Shown piece by piece: positions 11,308 to 21,600 of a DNA stretch of 64,000 nt (the stretch's first letter is position 1; each line of letters begins with the position of its first letter). Both the position numbers and the translations under genes were made by a program. The stretch spans positions 863,481-927,480 of the forward strand of contig JAJEKV010000067.1 in assembly GCA_021234155.1 (NCBI GenBank), given 5' to 3'. This stretch comes from Isoetes taiwanensis. Its lineage: Eukaryota > Streptophyta > Lycopodiopsida > Isoetales > Isoetaceae. The notes beneath the pieces were generated by a model that was given only the letters and a program-made list of their open reading frames with translations, ran no database searches and was not told the origin of the DNA.

Positions 11308-11764
11308 ACCTACTTACGGCGTAGGATAGTCTTACCCTTGATTGGCGGATCCCGGAGGTGTGATCCCGGAGGACGGGATCCCTAGAGGGCGTGTGATCCC
11401 GGAGGGCGGGATCCCCTTACTGCGCAGTAACTGCGGAAAAAAAAAAGCCCCTTGTAGTGAAAATCAGCCAAGTTTTCATATGCATTTTTCTTCGCCGATC
11501 CTCCACGGAATCGGCTGGGGTTTGTGCGAGGTTGGTCGGAATGGGCTTGAGAAGAGCTCTAGTTTGATGCCAAGGAGGAAGAGAGGGCAGCGCCGCTACT
11601 ATCAGCACGCAAAAATCCGCCAAAAAATGGCCCTAAACTGCGCAGTCACCTTTTAACTGCGCAGTTAACAGTGGGATCCCGTCCTCCGGGATCACACGTC
11701 CTCCGGGATCACACCTCCGGGATCCCCCAATCAAGGGTAAGACTATCCTGAGCCACCTACTTAC
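11308..11764. mobile_element. Mutator-like MITE (437 bp) with 10-bp target duplication
   Basis: The element spans 11318-11754 and is flanked by ACCTACTTAC at 11308-11317 and 11755-11764. Its ends GGCGTAGGATAG and CTATCCTGAGCC pair with two mismatches, and the inverted repeat continues through GTCTTACCCTTGATTGG and GATCCCGGAGG blocks. A duplication of 9-11 bp is typical of Mutator-like elements, which is the basis of the class call. Inside are repeated (T)GATCCCGGAGG units and ACTGCGCAGT palindromes. A 104-codon frame at 11342-11656 reads through the repeats and is not considered a gene. Confidence 0.85.
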
Positions 11765-12989
11765 ATATTTTGGTTTTCCAATGCAAACTATCTTAAGAAA
11801 TTTGGTTTTCAATCTCTTGTATGATGTGTACTAGACCATGTCTCAAAATACATCATCCCAATTGACGTCCTTCCGTAAAAAGTAATCAATTTCAAGCAAA
11901 ATAATGTTGGGGTCACATGAACAGATTGTTGTAGGATGGCTGAATCCTTGCTGAACTTGGGCTGAGCTAAAAAAATCTAGCCCCGTTATGAAAGTTTAGC
12001 TGTCGCAGGATGCTACTCATGTGGTTGATTACACTGGAGGTACTTGGGTCAGCACGGAATAAGCGGCTTAAATCCGCTGACCAAAAGGATTGTCATGTGA
12101 ACGACCCATAAGATGTGCATCCAAAGCGTTCAAGCACATTTGCCATGAGTTGATGCTGCTTTAGCAGTAGGGCAAAGCCTCATTGGGCACCTGCCAGCGG
12201 GTATAACTTGAAAATCAATGGATAGTTGATGTGCGAAAAACCTGCGTTAAGTCATGACATTGAAGATGGTTAGGCTCACAGGCTAGGCTTGTGGAGTGGG
12301 AAGCTATACCTAAAAAAAAAGGTAGCTGGCTAGTGTTTTTTTTTTTTTCAAGCACATTTGGTTTCTTAGAGATGTCTTTAGTATATTTTGCTTGCAAAAT
12401 CCCCTTTCACATGCAACACTACTAATTGGCATGGCATGACAAAAATACTACCTGTACAAGAATCCGGAAGGTATATTAATTAATACTACTAAATAGTATT
12501 ATTATAATGGGCTCTTCTTTAAAATAGAATATTCAAGGAAAATTCCTAAAAAACATTCCCCAAGATTTGGTTTTCAGATGCAAACCTTGTTCCATTTTTT
12601 GGTTTTCAGATACAAGCCAACAGCTAAATATTGGTCCTCCATGCAACCCAATTAACCCAATTGGGTTGCAAATGTGCTCCTTGCAAGGAAGTCGCTACAA
12701 TTTGGATGCCTTGGTTTTATTGTTTACCTAAATGATTCGAGGCCTGTCCTCGGTATCTCCGTGAATTTTTTTTTGCGTATTAAACACACACAATACTTTA
12801 CCACACAGTGCCTTTACTATTGCCTTGTCATTTTGTCCACCAAGCATGTGCAACACTTAAGTGTGGCCCCGTCCTCTTTAAACCCTCTTTACACGATTAA
12901 ATTATTGCATGTTCCATGTCTGACACTCTACTCTTGATGCGATTTCCTTATCTTCCTTGCCAAGCCAAATCACTCGCTAATTCTGCATC
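11765..12989. other. Intergenic, 5' flank of the plus-strand kinase-like gene
   Basis: No gene recognised. TTTGGTTTTCAGATRCAARCC-like sequence is repeated near 12568 and 12599. A fragment of the tandem array lies at about 12684-12731, in the same absolute orientation as the main array and so opposite in sense relative to this gene. No clear TATA box position was assigned. Confidence 0.4.
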
Positions 12990-14726
12990 ATGGTATGGAA
13001 AGTTGAAACTCCTAGCTCGGATAGTCCAGACATTGTCTGGACTAAGACCTTTGATGCCTGGAAAGCTGAAACTCGTAGCGACATCCTTCATCTCCACCGC
13101 AAAATCAACACAACAATCCGGCACAAAAAGGAGCCTTTTCTTTTCTATAACCATTGTGTTGTTTTTAAACTCCTTGTAGATTCTGTAGCAGAAGATGTGG
13201 AATTATGGTGGATGGATCAGTTCAAAAAAGAAACAGATTCGGTATCTGCAATGGCAGTGCTAAAGGGGCTTTTTGGGGTTTTGAAGAAGGGGCTCCAACT
13301 AGTTGGGCGCTGTGCAGAACAAGAGTCTGCTGAAAAGCTCTTTTTCCTGGTTTTTGGGTGTACTGGTGAGTTTTGTGAGATTATTGATGATGTAAAAATG
13401 TATTGTCAAATGATGAATAACTTGATAGTGCGTAGCCTACTAGTTCATGATCCAACCAAAGAGCATGTTCTCGAGAAACTCCAAGATAGAGTACAGTTAA
13501 AGTGTAGCATGCTCCAGAATCGCCTTGCATTCTCTGATACTTATGAAAAAGGCAATTCTGCCCTCGTAGAAGATAATTCTGGCCTCCTAGCCTACTTAAA
13601 AGATCATCCCAAACGTTGGCCTTCCGGCGGAAAATGTGATGATTCCGTACGTTTTATGGTTCAATTCTTGCAGGGACGAGTTGGAAATAGAGAAAGCATT
13701 GAAAAATGTTATATAGAAATGGGAGAAACCATGAAAGAAACGGACACGTTTGAAATGGTCAAGGGATCACTCTGGAACCAAGTACCAGTGGCCATCAAAA
13801 AGTTTAGATTGAAAAGTGATTTTGACGAAGAATATGACGCAGTAATGAGGTTGGACCCTGCCAGAAATTGCTCGCACATAGTACAGGTATATGGTCATTC
13901 AGAACTTAATGGAGGAAGGAAAGCTCTTGTTATGGAGCTTATGCATATGGATATGATAAGCCTGAGGAAGAGAAGGAAAGAAAAGAATCCAGTGCGACCA
14001 TTTTCCCGAGAGGAGTCAATCGATATCATGCTCCAGATTGCCAAGGGAATGAAATATTTGCATAGAAACGATGTGATTCACGGGCAAATAGATCCCTCTA
14101 ATATCCTAGTGAACAACACTGAGGAGGACAAAGTTCTCATTGTCAAAATTGCTGCTTTTGGTCGTGAAGCACGTGAACGGGAGATTAATGATGCAAAAAT
14201 TGATGATGTAAAGCAGTTTGTTATGTTTTGCTCAGAAATGTTTCGAGAATACCCTATAATGACAATAATAGTAGAAGCTGAGAGTTTTGAACAAATTTGT
14301 TATCGTCTGTGGGAGCTGAAGGAAAAACTTTTGACGGTTCCTCCTCCAGCCCCTCCTCCAGTGGAATCATACAGCCCCTCCTCCAGTGGAATCATACAGC
14401 CCCTCCTCCAATGGCAAATGTGGAAAGCAGGACTGCAAACCGTCGTGCAGGTTGCAAGTCACGCAGCGACAGCCGTGCAGTTTGCAAAGAATCAGGCAGT
14501 GCAAAATGAAGAACACGAGAAGAACCTCTTGGCACAGACAGCAGCACACGAGAACAACCTCTTGGCGCAGACAGCAGCACACGAGAAGAAGCTCTTGGCG
14601 CAGTCAGCAGCGGAGAACCTCTTGAGGGAGCAAAAAGCGCAGACAGCAGCACACGAGAAGAAGCTCTTGGCGCAGTCAGCAGCGGAGAACCTCTTGAGGG
14701 AGCAAAAATCTTATCAATTTAAATGA
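12990..14726 (+). CDS. Pseudokinase with N-terminal helical domain and repeat-built C-terminus
   Basis: 578 codons, single exon, intact. Residues 40-150 match the N-terminal domain of the gene at 1-1639 (VLKGLFGVLKKGLQLV; EIIDDVKMYCQMMNNL). Residues 240-435 are kinase-like: VAIKK keeps the beta-3 lysine (270), but the glycine loop is unrecognisable, HRD reads HGQ (364-366), DFG reads AFG (389-391), and the lower C-lobe is shortened. Asn371 is kept. A proline/serine-rich linker (450-475) leads to a coiled-coil-like repeat of HEKKLLAQSAA/ENLLREQK type (507-575). Catalysis is unlikely; a scaffold or regulator is plausible by inference. The start is the first ATG giving alignment with the relative; upstream exons are possible. 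A Helitron end begins 3 bp after the stop, so the original C-terminus may have been longer. Confidence 0.8.
   Translation: MVWKVETPSSDSPDIVWTKTFDAWKAETRSDILHLHRKINTTIRHKKEPFLFYNHCVVFKLLVDSVAEDVELWWMDQFKKETDSVSAMAVLKGLFGVLKKGLQLVGRCAEQESAEKLFFLVFGCTGEFCEIIDDVKMYCQMMNNLIVRSLLVHDPTKEHVLEKLQDRVQLKCSMLQNRLAFSDTYEKGNSALVEDNSGLLAYLKDHPKRWPSGGKCDDSVRFMVQFLQGRVGNRESIEKCYIEMGETMKETDTFEMVKGSLWNQVPVAIKKFRLKSDFDEEYDAVMRLDPARNCSHIVQVYGHSELNGGRKALVMELMHMDMISLRKRRKEKNPVRPFSREESIDIMLQIAKGMKYLHRNDVIHGQIDPSNILVNNTEEDKVLIVKIAAFGREAREREINDAKIDDVKQFVMFCSEMFREYPIMTIIVEAESFEQICYRLWELKEKLLTVPPPAPPPVESYSPSSSGIIQPLLQWQMWKAGLQTVVQVASHAATAVQFAKNQAVQNEEHEKNLLAQTAAHENNLLAQTAAHEKKLLAQSAAENLLREQKAQTAAHEKKLLAQSAAENLLREQKSYQFK
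14350..14412 (+). repeat. 25-bp tandem repeat read in three frames
   Basis: Two full and one partial unit (14350, 14375, 14400) of a 25-bp sequence beginning GCCCCTCCTCCAGTGG. Because 25 is not a multiple of three, successive units are translated in different frames, giving APPPVESY, SPSSSGII and QPLLQW. The gene remains open. Confidence 0.9.
14514..14707 (+). repeat. In-frame 33-bp and 72-bp coding repeats
   Basis: 33-bp units starting CACGAGAAGAA lie at 14514, 14547 and 14580. A block of about 72 bp (GCGCAGACAGCAGCACACGAG onwards in shorter form) is then duplicated. All steps are multiples of three, so the heptad-like peptide repeat HEKKLLAQ(S/T)AA is extended without loss of frame. Confidence 0.85.
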
Positions 14727-14729
14727 GAA

Positions 14730-14800
14730 CTAGTAAACATGTGCCCGGCGTTGCCGGGCTTATGTCTTAGCGTGTGTTTTTTCTCGGTCTTTTAACGCTC
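14730..14800 (-). mobile_element. Helitron 3' terminus
   Basis: Read on the minus strand, the hairpin GCCCGGC-AAC-GCCGGGC (14759-14743) is followed after 9 bp by CTAG (14733-14730) and a T. This is the standard Helitron 3' end: hairpin, short spacer, CTRR, insertion before T. The same terminus with the same subterminal DNA (TCTTTTAACGT-like) recurs at 31751, 43889 and, modified, at 36483 and 45532. The element extends to higher coordinates, but its 5' end was not found. Confidence 0.85.
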
Positions 14801-14821
14801 ACACCCCCGATTCGGGTTATT

Positions 14822-14905
14822 AAATAAATTAGTGGAAACCCTTCCGGGTTCTACATGGAAACCCTTTCGGGTTTCCATATTAGAACCCCGGAAGGGTTTC
14901 CACTG
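14822..14905. repeat. GGAAACCCTTCCGGG palindromic cluster
   Basis: GGAAACCCTTCCGGGTT occurs once, GGAAACCCTTTCGGGTTTCC follows, and the inverse CCGGAAGGGTTTCCA occurs at the right, so the block folds on itself. A much larger relative lies at 28740-28975, also next to Helitron 3' subterminal sequence. Confidence 0.8.
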
Positions 14906-16356
14906 AAATTGGAATTTTTCGGAAGAAGAAATCCGCCGCGGTTAATTAATGACCAGATTTAATTCCCACGGCTATTTCGAAGAGGCTTTTTAGAAAGAAT
15001 TTTTTTTCTTCTCACGTCTTCTCCGGTCTCACAGATTCTTTGGGCAGCGCTTAATACAGATTTGCATTCCGTTTATGGTTCTATGGGTGACGGATTCGGC
15101 CATGTTTTAGAGCTTCGCCTTTGTGCATTTTGTTTTGCCGGATTGGAGCAGAGGGGTTCAGAAATTTTTTTCGAGGTCCACGGATTTGCAGCAGAGATGA
15201 GAGTAGAGGGCGAGGGTGTACAACAGCGGCAGCTGGGGCATGTTTAGAAGTAGTATCAATCAAATTTAGGCTAGGCGCCTGCTCGATGTGGGCGATTATT
15301 AATTCTTTTTGTTGGCCCTTTTATCTAGCTGCACAAGCTACCTCTTGATCTTGCCTCTTCTCTGCCTCATGCCCGCCTCTTTTTCTTGCTTTTTTTCAGA
15401 CATGTATCCTCGCATTCTTCCAAATGTGCAAGTAGCCATCGATCTATCCTGTCCAATTTGCAAGTTGGTCCTCTTTTAAAGTTTCAGAGAATATCTATCG
15501 ACCACTGTTGAAAATGAGTGCAGATGGGAATTCTGTTAAATTATGAACATGGGTTCTGGGTGACTAATGCAAGAAGGGCAAAGATAGGAACAAAACGAAT
15601 TACCTTAAAGACATATGGTCGGGTTTTTGCGGTAGGGTTCAAGTGCCAACAAAGCGGATATTATAGTTCTTCGCCAAAGAAAGATTTCGATATCCATTAT
15701 GGCTTCCCCGAAGCAAACGGGTCCATCGGTATCTTCAGAATTTGGAGCTTCCCGGGTGTGGGGCGGCATGAATCCCCATGGACATTTGTCATCCAATCGA
15801 GACTTCAAAGTTCGAACTCAAGGCCACTCAAAAATCTGGTCGATTGATTTAACCTTGACCTCATGCGAAGTATCTAGATGTCAAAGTTCTTCATTAGAGG
15901 AGGTTGTATTTAAAAATTGCAACCTTGAAGATTTTCCGAACCTATAGGCTTGGAATTTAACACCCAACCTGGTTATGCCACGTAGGTATGGGTACGGTAC
16001 TAGGTAGCCTCGGATCTGTTTCGAAAAATGGCGGTCTACTGTCTACTGCTGTGTGCAATGCTGTGTGCAAGATAGAGCAACTCGTCGGTAGTGGATTCGT
16101 TGGTAATAATGCAAGATAGAGCATTCGTCAGTAGTGGATTCGTCGATAGATTAGAGCATTCGTCGGTAGTGGATTCGTCGGTAGTATCGCCATTCTATTG
16201 TTGATGCTTGCTACCTCATCTAATCAGCATTGTGTACCAGGTAAATCCTTTGTAATTTGCATTGTGTCTCAGCTAAATCCTTTGCAATATCCGATCAGCA
16301 CTGTGTCTTTATAAGAAATGTTGTTGCTTGTCATTTTCTGCCGCTTTAAACAATGA
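14906..16356. other. No recognisable gene; short tandem repeats at 16060-16185
   Basis: Short open frames (15518-15847, 15699-15947) have no family I recognise. Between 16060 and 16185 a unit around GAGCATTCGTCGGTAGTGG is repeated three to four times with changes. The region is inside the minus-strand Helitron whose 3' end is at 14730, if that element is long enough. Confidence 0.4.
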
Positions 16357-16680
16357 TAGATCTTTCTGGCACTTATGGATCCATCTGCACAAAATGGTGA
16401 TGTAATTATGCTTATGATGGCGCGAAACTCGATGTCGGAGAAGCTTGCTGAGGATATTGATAGTGCAGTAAAGGCAATTTCAGACAAGGCTTATGAGACA
16501 GCTCTTGGTTACATAAAATCAAATAGGGCTGCCATGGACAAGATTGTGGAAGTTCTAGTGCAGAAAGAAACTTTGACAGGTGATGAGTTTAGAGCCATTC
16601 TATCAGAATTTACCGAAATTCCAAAACAAAACCATACTCTTGTACCAGAAGCTGTAATCAAATTCTTCTATGAATTTGCA
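16357..16680 (+). pseudogene. C-terminal fragment of a thylakoid FtsH protease
   Basis: LMDPSAQNGDV, MMARNSMSEKLAEDID, AYETALGYIKSNRAAMDK and GDEFRAILSEFTEIP are read in one frame. This is the C-terminal end of FtsH zinc metalloproteases of the chloroplast FtsH2/8 (VAR2) type, which degrade damaged photosystem II proteins; the subtype is from memory. The AAA+ ATPase and HEXXH protease regions are missing upstream. After about 16680 the frame continues to 16794 with unrelated residues. A likely acceptor AG precedes ATCTTTCTGGCACTT. This is a gene fragment, probably captured or duplicated, without protease activity. Confidence 0.8.
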
Positions 16681-16794
16681 AGCCAGCCAATGCTTTTAAA
16701 GGATGGCTTCCTTTCATCCAAACCAAGACATAAATGGCATGCTTATCGATTGCATTCTCCTTCCATTCTTTTATCTAAAAAATATGACTTTTGA

Positions 16795-17481
16795 ACATTC
16801 TGTATGGGCTGTCTACTTATGGTCAAACCTTCCCACAAATGGGAATTTGTAGGCTGACAGTAAAGCTGTAATAGTCTTGGAACATATAGGTATTTCTTGT
16901 TATAACCGGTAATGTTGACCATACCTGCCACCCTAGAGCAGCCTCCAACAAATAAATCTCATTTCTAACTTTAGATTTCTTAATTCTTGGCTACTCAAAG
17001 TGGCTTACATCAGAGACGAGAACTTCTTTTGGTTGGGATCATTTGGGCATCTAGATATCTTCAAGCTAAAATAAGATGTTTACTATAGTACACAGTAGCT
17101 CTTCGCATTTCTCCCAAATTCTTAAACTATTATTCAACTTTCCAGTCTTAAAACATTTGGATATTTTGAGAGGTGGACGAGATATCTAGATTTTTCGCCA
17201 GGTTTCTCTTTAGGGTAGTTTCCTTCTCTGCACATGTTCATGTGTTAGAATTATTCTGCCAAGGTCATAATGATTACAAGGCTGTAGTTATATACACTTG
17301 TCAAGACATGCCATTGGGTACCATGATACTTCTGGAGTTTGTACATAGAAGCATGGTATGCCAACAACAGGACAAAAAAAAGAAGAACAATGCTTTTATG
17401 TACAAAATTCCAGAAGTTCTTAGATCTACTAAGAGGTTACCCAGGTCAAGTGAACTAATTAGAATGTCAGACTTCAAACTG
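16795..17481. other. No recognisable gene
   Basis: AT-rich spacer between the FtsH fragment (plus) and the CASP-like fragment (minus). It probably contains the 3' flank of each. Short frames only. Confidence 0.4.
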
Positions 17482-17895
17482 TCAGACTTCAAATTGATTT
17501 GAGCAGCTAGCCAGAAGTGATAATGCCACTCCTGCTGCATACTCATGGCAGAAATGATTGAAATATTTACATATTGGATTCCACATCAGATCCTTGGCTC
17601 CTCTCTCTGTCAAATATGCTATTTCAATTGCCATCGCCGTAGCACTCACAAAGACATATGCAATTGCCTGTAAAAAGTAAAATGAAGCAGCATTATGATG
17701 GTTAGTTTAGGTATATTTCTATATGCATTAGCACAAGAACTGAATGGGTTATTTGTTACCTGGTCTAAGATAAACACAACCCAGTTCACTTTTGAACCAC
17801 TTTGAATGGAAGAGCCTGTTATCAGAGCCACAACGTTGATGACAAGCTGCAACAGAGTATAGGCTGAGGCCACTGCCATGGCTGCCAGGTAGAAC
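17482..17895 (-). pseudogene. CASP-like membrane protein, last two exons
   Basis: Exon A (17895-17760) follows an acceptor CTTTCAG and encodes FYLAAMAVASAYTLLQL...VNWVVFILDQ. It ends at a GT donor (17759). Exon B (17667-17482) follows ACAG and continues in phase 0 with AIAYVFVSATAMAIEIAYLTE, FNHFCHEYAAGVALSLLAS and a TGA stop. The two hydrophobic segments, the AY..SA.A motif and the late cysteines fit plant CASP-like (CASPL, DUF588) four-helix membrane proteins. The first two helices are not found upstream (17896-18230 has only unrelated frames), so I call it a partial gene. An intact gene with a distant 5' exon is possible. Splicing is inferred from sequence. Confidence 0.75.
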
Positions 17896-18244
17896 CTGAA
17901 AGAGTAAAATAAGCAAAATGAGAATGAGCTCACAGAAGACAATGCATTGTGCATAACACGACAAAATAGAGCTCTTCGTGTGCTTCCTCTAAGCTCCCCA
18001 ATGGCACTCCCTAGCATAAATTGGAGCCCATTATATATGATTGCACTATGAAGGAACCTGTCTGCCTTGCCAAATGATGCAACAATTGCTGCATTCTTTT
18101 GCTGCATTTTATCAGATTACTATGCAAGACAAGCCATGTTAAGGATCTTTCTAGATTTCATTTATGTTGCAAGGATCAGAGGCAAAGCCTCTAAGTCATA
18201 AACTTATAAAAAACCATGATTTGTTTTGCAGGAATTGATGCTAC

Positions 18245-18794
18245 CATTAGGGATTTTTTGAGATCATAAAAGGGCCTTCTAAGAACTGCTGACTAAGCTA
18301 TATGAACTACCAATCAGAAAACAGAACTGGTAATCCAGTCAGCAAAACAGTTATAACTAACTCACTGGATCACATTGTCTAGCATAAGTGTTGATAGAAA
18401 AGTCCAAATGAGCTCTCGTTTGGTGCAATAGATAGATCTCATTGAGATCTTTCCAACCTTGGGTGGTTTGCATATCTTTTAGCTCCATAGGATAGTAAAA
18501 AATGGTAAAAACCATATTTTTTGGAGTTTTGACAATCCTAAGTGGTTAAAATATGTGCAAAGCACCTAAGGTTGGAAAGATCTCAACGAGATCTATCTAT
18601 TGCACTAAACGAGAGCTCATTTGGACTTTTCTATCAATAGTTATGCTAGAAAATGTGATCCAGTGAGTTAGTTATGACAGTTTTGCTGACTGGACCCGTC
18701 AGGCTCTGATTTCTGATTGGTAGTTCATTTATCTTCATTTGGCTTAGTTGGCATGTTTTGAAGGCCCTTTTTTAATCTCAAAAAAACCCTAATG
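18245..18794. mobile_element. Foldback MITE, copy B (550 bp)
   Basis: Same ends, same length and near-identical sequence to the element at 8860-9409. It sits just after a possible splice acceptor (TTTTGCAG, about 18224-18231) and ends one base before the ATG of the frame at 18796, so it may interrupt an exon. Confidence 0.85.
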
Positions 18795-18795
18795 C

Positions 18796-21600
18796 ATGCC
18801 TCGTAATACAAATTTGAGGGTGCTACACTTGCAAATTGAGCCTGAACGCCTTCCATTGAAGAATATAACAGCAGAAGAAACAAGTCGCTTGCGAGGTGAC
18901 AAACACTTGGATATTTGGTGCCGGGGAAAATTGTATCCGTCCGACCCGTTCTCTCATCAACCACCAAAATTTGAGAACATTGTGGAGGCTTTAAACTTCA
19001 TTTCAGATGGTTCTAAGGGGCTTCTTGGATATGTGCTCCACTTTTGGCAACATATTCAGAATCAACAACAAGAGATACATAACAAACAACAAGAAATTTC
19101 CAGGCAACACCACAAAATTTTCATGCAACAACAAGAAATCCATAGGCAACAAGAGCAAATGCATAGACAACAAGAGGAAATGCACAGGCAAGTGGCTTCA
19201 TGGCAGATCAAGCTTTCAGTCAAACAAGAAGAAATCGAGGCACTTCAAAATGAGCTTAAGGGGTTTAAAGAGCAGCGAAGAAAACGGACCTTGTCAGACA
19301 TTAATAGTTTTGTGGCTGGAGGTAGAGCATTTAGAAAGAGGATGAAGATGGTCCAAGATATACTTCATCCTGGTGATTCCTCAATGATAGAGGCTCAAAA
19401 ACCTGACCACATGATTCAATTGTTCCATAATTACTTTAATGAGGACATCTTGAAATTGATGCTAGAGCATGACTCCCCTTTCAAACTGATGTTGTTGAAT
19501 TTGGTAGTCTGCGTAGAAGCCGAAAGCAAAAGAAGAGGATGCTCATCCTAGCCAAGATGTTCAAGAAGCATGTGAAGAAGGTGGCATTAGCCGAAGAGCT
19601 TATGAATTGCTTTTCCAGTCCTTAAGAGAAGGCCATCCATTGATGAGCAAAACATTCATTCCTTGTCCTTGGCGAGTACGTGTGTCGCGAGCATCGAGCA
19701 CTGAGAAAATTCGGGCTCTTCTTGGAGATTTTAAAGCATACACAAATAGCTATCCAGAGAAGAAACTTACACTTAACAAAAGCAATAACTTGTTTGTCAA
19801 TTTACAGAAATTACTTGAGGTATTTTACATATTATCTTAATTGATACTAAGGCTTTCTTAATTTCATTTATGCATTTTCACAGGTCATTGTCCATTTTTA
19901 TAAGCTTGAGCCAGGTGTGATAAGTCTGTTGTTGAAAATGGATGAGATGGAGCTCATTAAGGGGCAGAAGATAGAGAGGATGTCTATCCAACTGCTTCAT
20001 ATTACACAATCTGAATTTGACCTTTGGTGAGTCAAATTTTAGTGAATTTGACCTTTGGTGACTTAGTAAATTTTAGTGCATCAAGTACCTCATTAGTATC
20101 TGCCTCTGCATGCGCTCCTTGATTAAGAAATGGAATTTTTTTTTAAAGGTGGCTAGCAGCTTTTGAAATTCCAGCTGAAAATTATTTCAATTTGCGCTGG
20201 GTGCTCGAACAAACAGAAATTCCATCTGTCATCAATGAACAAATTCGAGGAGAGCCACTAATAGTTGATGGTGTTGGAACATTCAAGATTGATTGGCATT
20301 TTTCTTCTGATCTTAAAACAGCAAAAGTACGAACATATTTTAAATGCCAAGTAAATAATTTGCTCATTATGAAATGCATTTTGTAGGTGTTTTATGGTTT
20401 TGCTGAAGGTGCCAATGCAAGAGCTCCTTGCCCTTTTTGTATGGTCTCGACGAAGGATTCTGGTTGGTTTTCCGTACGACAAACAGAACAAGCACCAACT
20501 CGTACATCACAAAATGCCATAATCAATATTCCTTTGAGCCGGTTCCATCCTTGCATGCTTCATGCATTCATTCGTATTGTTGACAAGCTAATTAACCTTT
20601 CCGTGTTGTTCTGCTGGAATAAAAGACCTCAAGCTGCTCGTGACACAAGCTTGCGTAATATAGAACAATGCTGCAGGATTACATAATGGTAAACAGAATC
20701 TTCTTATTCTTTAGTGTGCCATTTTAAACTATGAATATTCTTATTCTTTAGTGTGCCATTTATTCTTTAGGTGAAGCGAAGATAACGAAGGATGAGAAGC
20801 GATCCTCCTCGATAAGACAGATGTTCCAAAATGCAGAGTCTTGGAGGAGCAAAAGCACGACATTTCTTGAGTGAAGACGCTCAAAAGGCCATAGGTAACC
20901 CGGATATTAAACTTTAGGGGGTTAAGGGCTAAGGGATAATTGAGCCTAACATAAAATCGATAACATGTATACAATTTGGAGATTAAGAACTCGTGTCAAT
21001 GGTCTTTTGGTCAACAACTAGTGGATGCCGAGCGTGACCTTACAAGAGGAGGTATGGCAAAATGATGGATGCGTAAGAAAAAAATGTTTGGACAAGCTTC
21101 AAAAAGTATATGAGATGATGATGGATGAGAACTTGTCTCGAGATAGAGCCTTGAATTTCAAAATGTTGTCAACAATTTTATACATGCTTTTAACAAAGCT
21201 CATCCAACATCATCATCACTACTCACTACATGGTACTATGCTATGTAAGAAAGCCATTATACATTTTAAACATATTGTAACCATTTTTGTTTACCTTAAA
21301 GCACATATTATTATCACTCACTTGTCCCGATTTATACAAGAATATGGCAGCTTTATCAAAGTTCAAAGTCTAAGGGATGGAGAAATCACACAAATTATTC
21401 AAAACAATTTATCAGCGCAGCACTCAACACGGGGGTTGTACTAAGAAATGGAGTCCGTTAGTTCAGGCCTTTGAAGGGTGTTATAGACGAATGCTAAGTA
21501 AAACGAGCAAGTGTATTCGTGATTCTCGTATATCCCGAGCAGCTCGAGTAGTTAATGCTCGAGTAGTTAATGCAACTGATCACGTGCAAGGAATGTAGTG
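18796..21600 (+). pseudogene. Decayed multi-exon gene, transposase-like or uncharacterised family
   Basis: A 251-codon frame (18796-19551) has a Gln/His-rich coiled coil (residues 90-140). The coding sense then shifts: RRAYELLFQSLREGHPL and FIPCPWRVRVSRASSTEKI (19590-19840), KGQKIERMSIQLLHI (19960-20030), VGTFKIDWHFSSDLKTAK (20270-20330), then FAEGANARAPCPFCM and RFHPCMLHAFIRIVDKLINL (20387-20686). Further on are EKSHKLFKTIYQRSTQHGG and KWSPLVQAFEG (21377-21480). Several joins look like introns (GTAxx...CAG near 19820-19884), others are frameshifts. The order CPFC, H..H..IR..DKLI, EK.N..xYxRST resembles large uncharacterised proteins common in transposon-rich genomes; no name is assigned. The foldback element directly upstream may have cut off its 5' part. 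Confidence 0.5.

Noticed and set aside
11342-11656. 104-codon frame with GVIPEDGIP repeats
   Set aside because: It reads through the inverted arms of a MITE with a clear target duplication.
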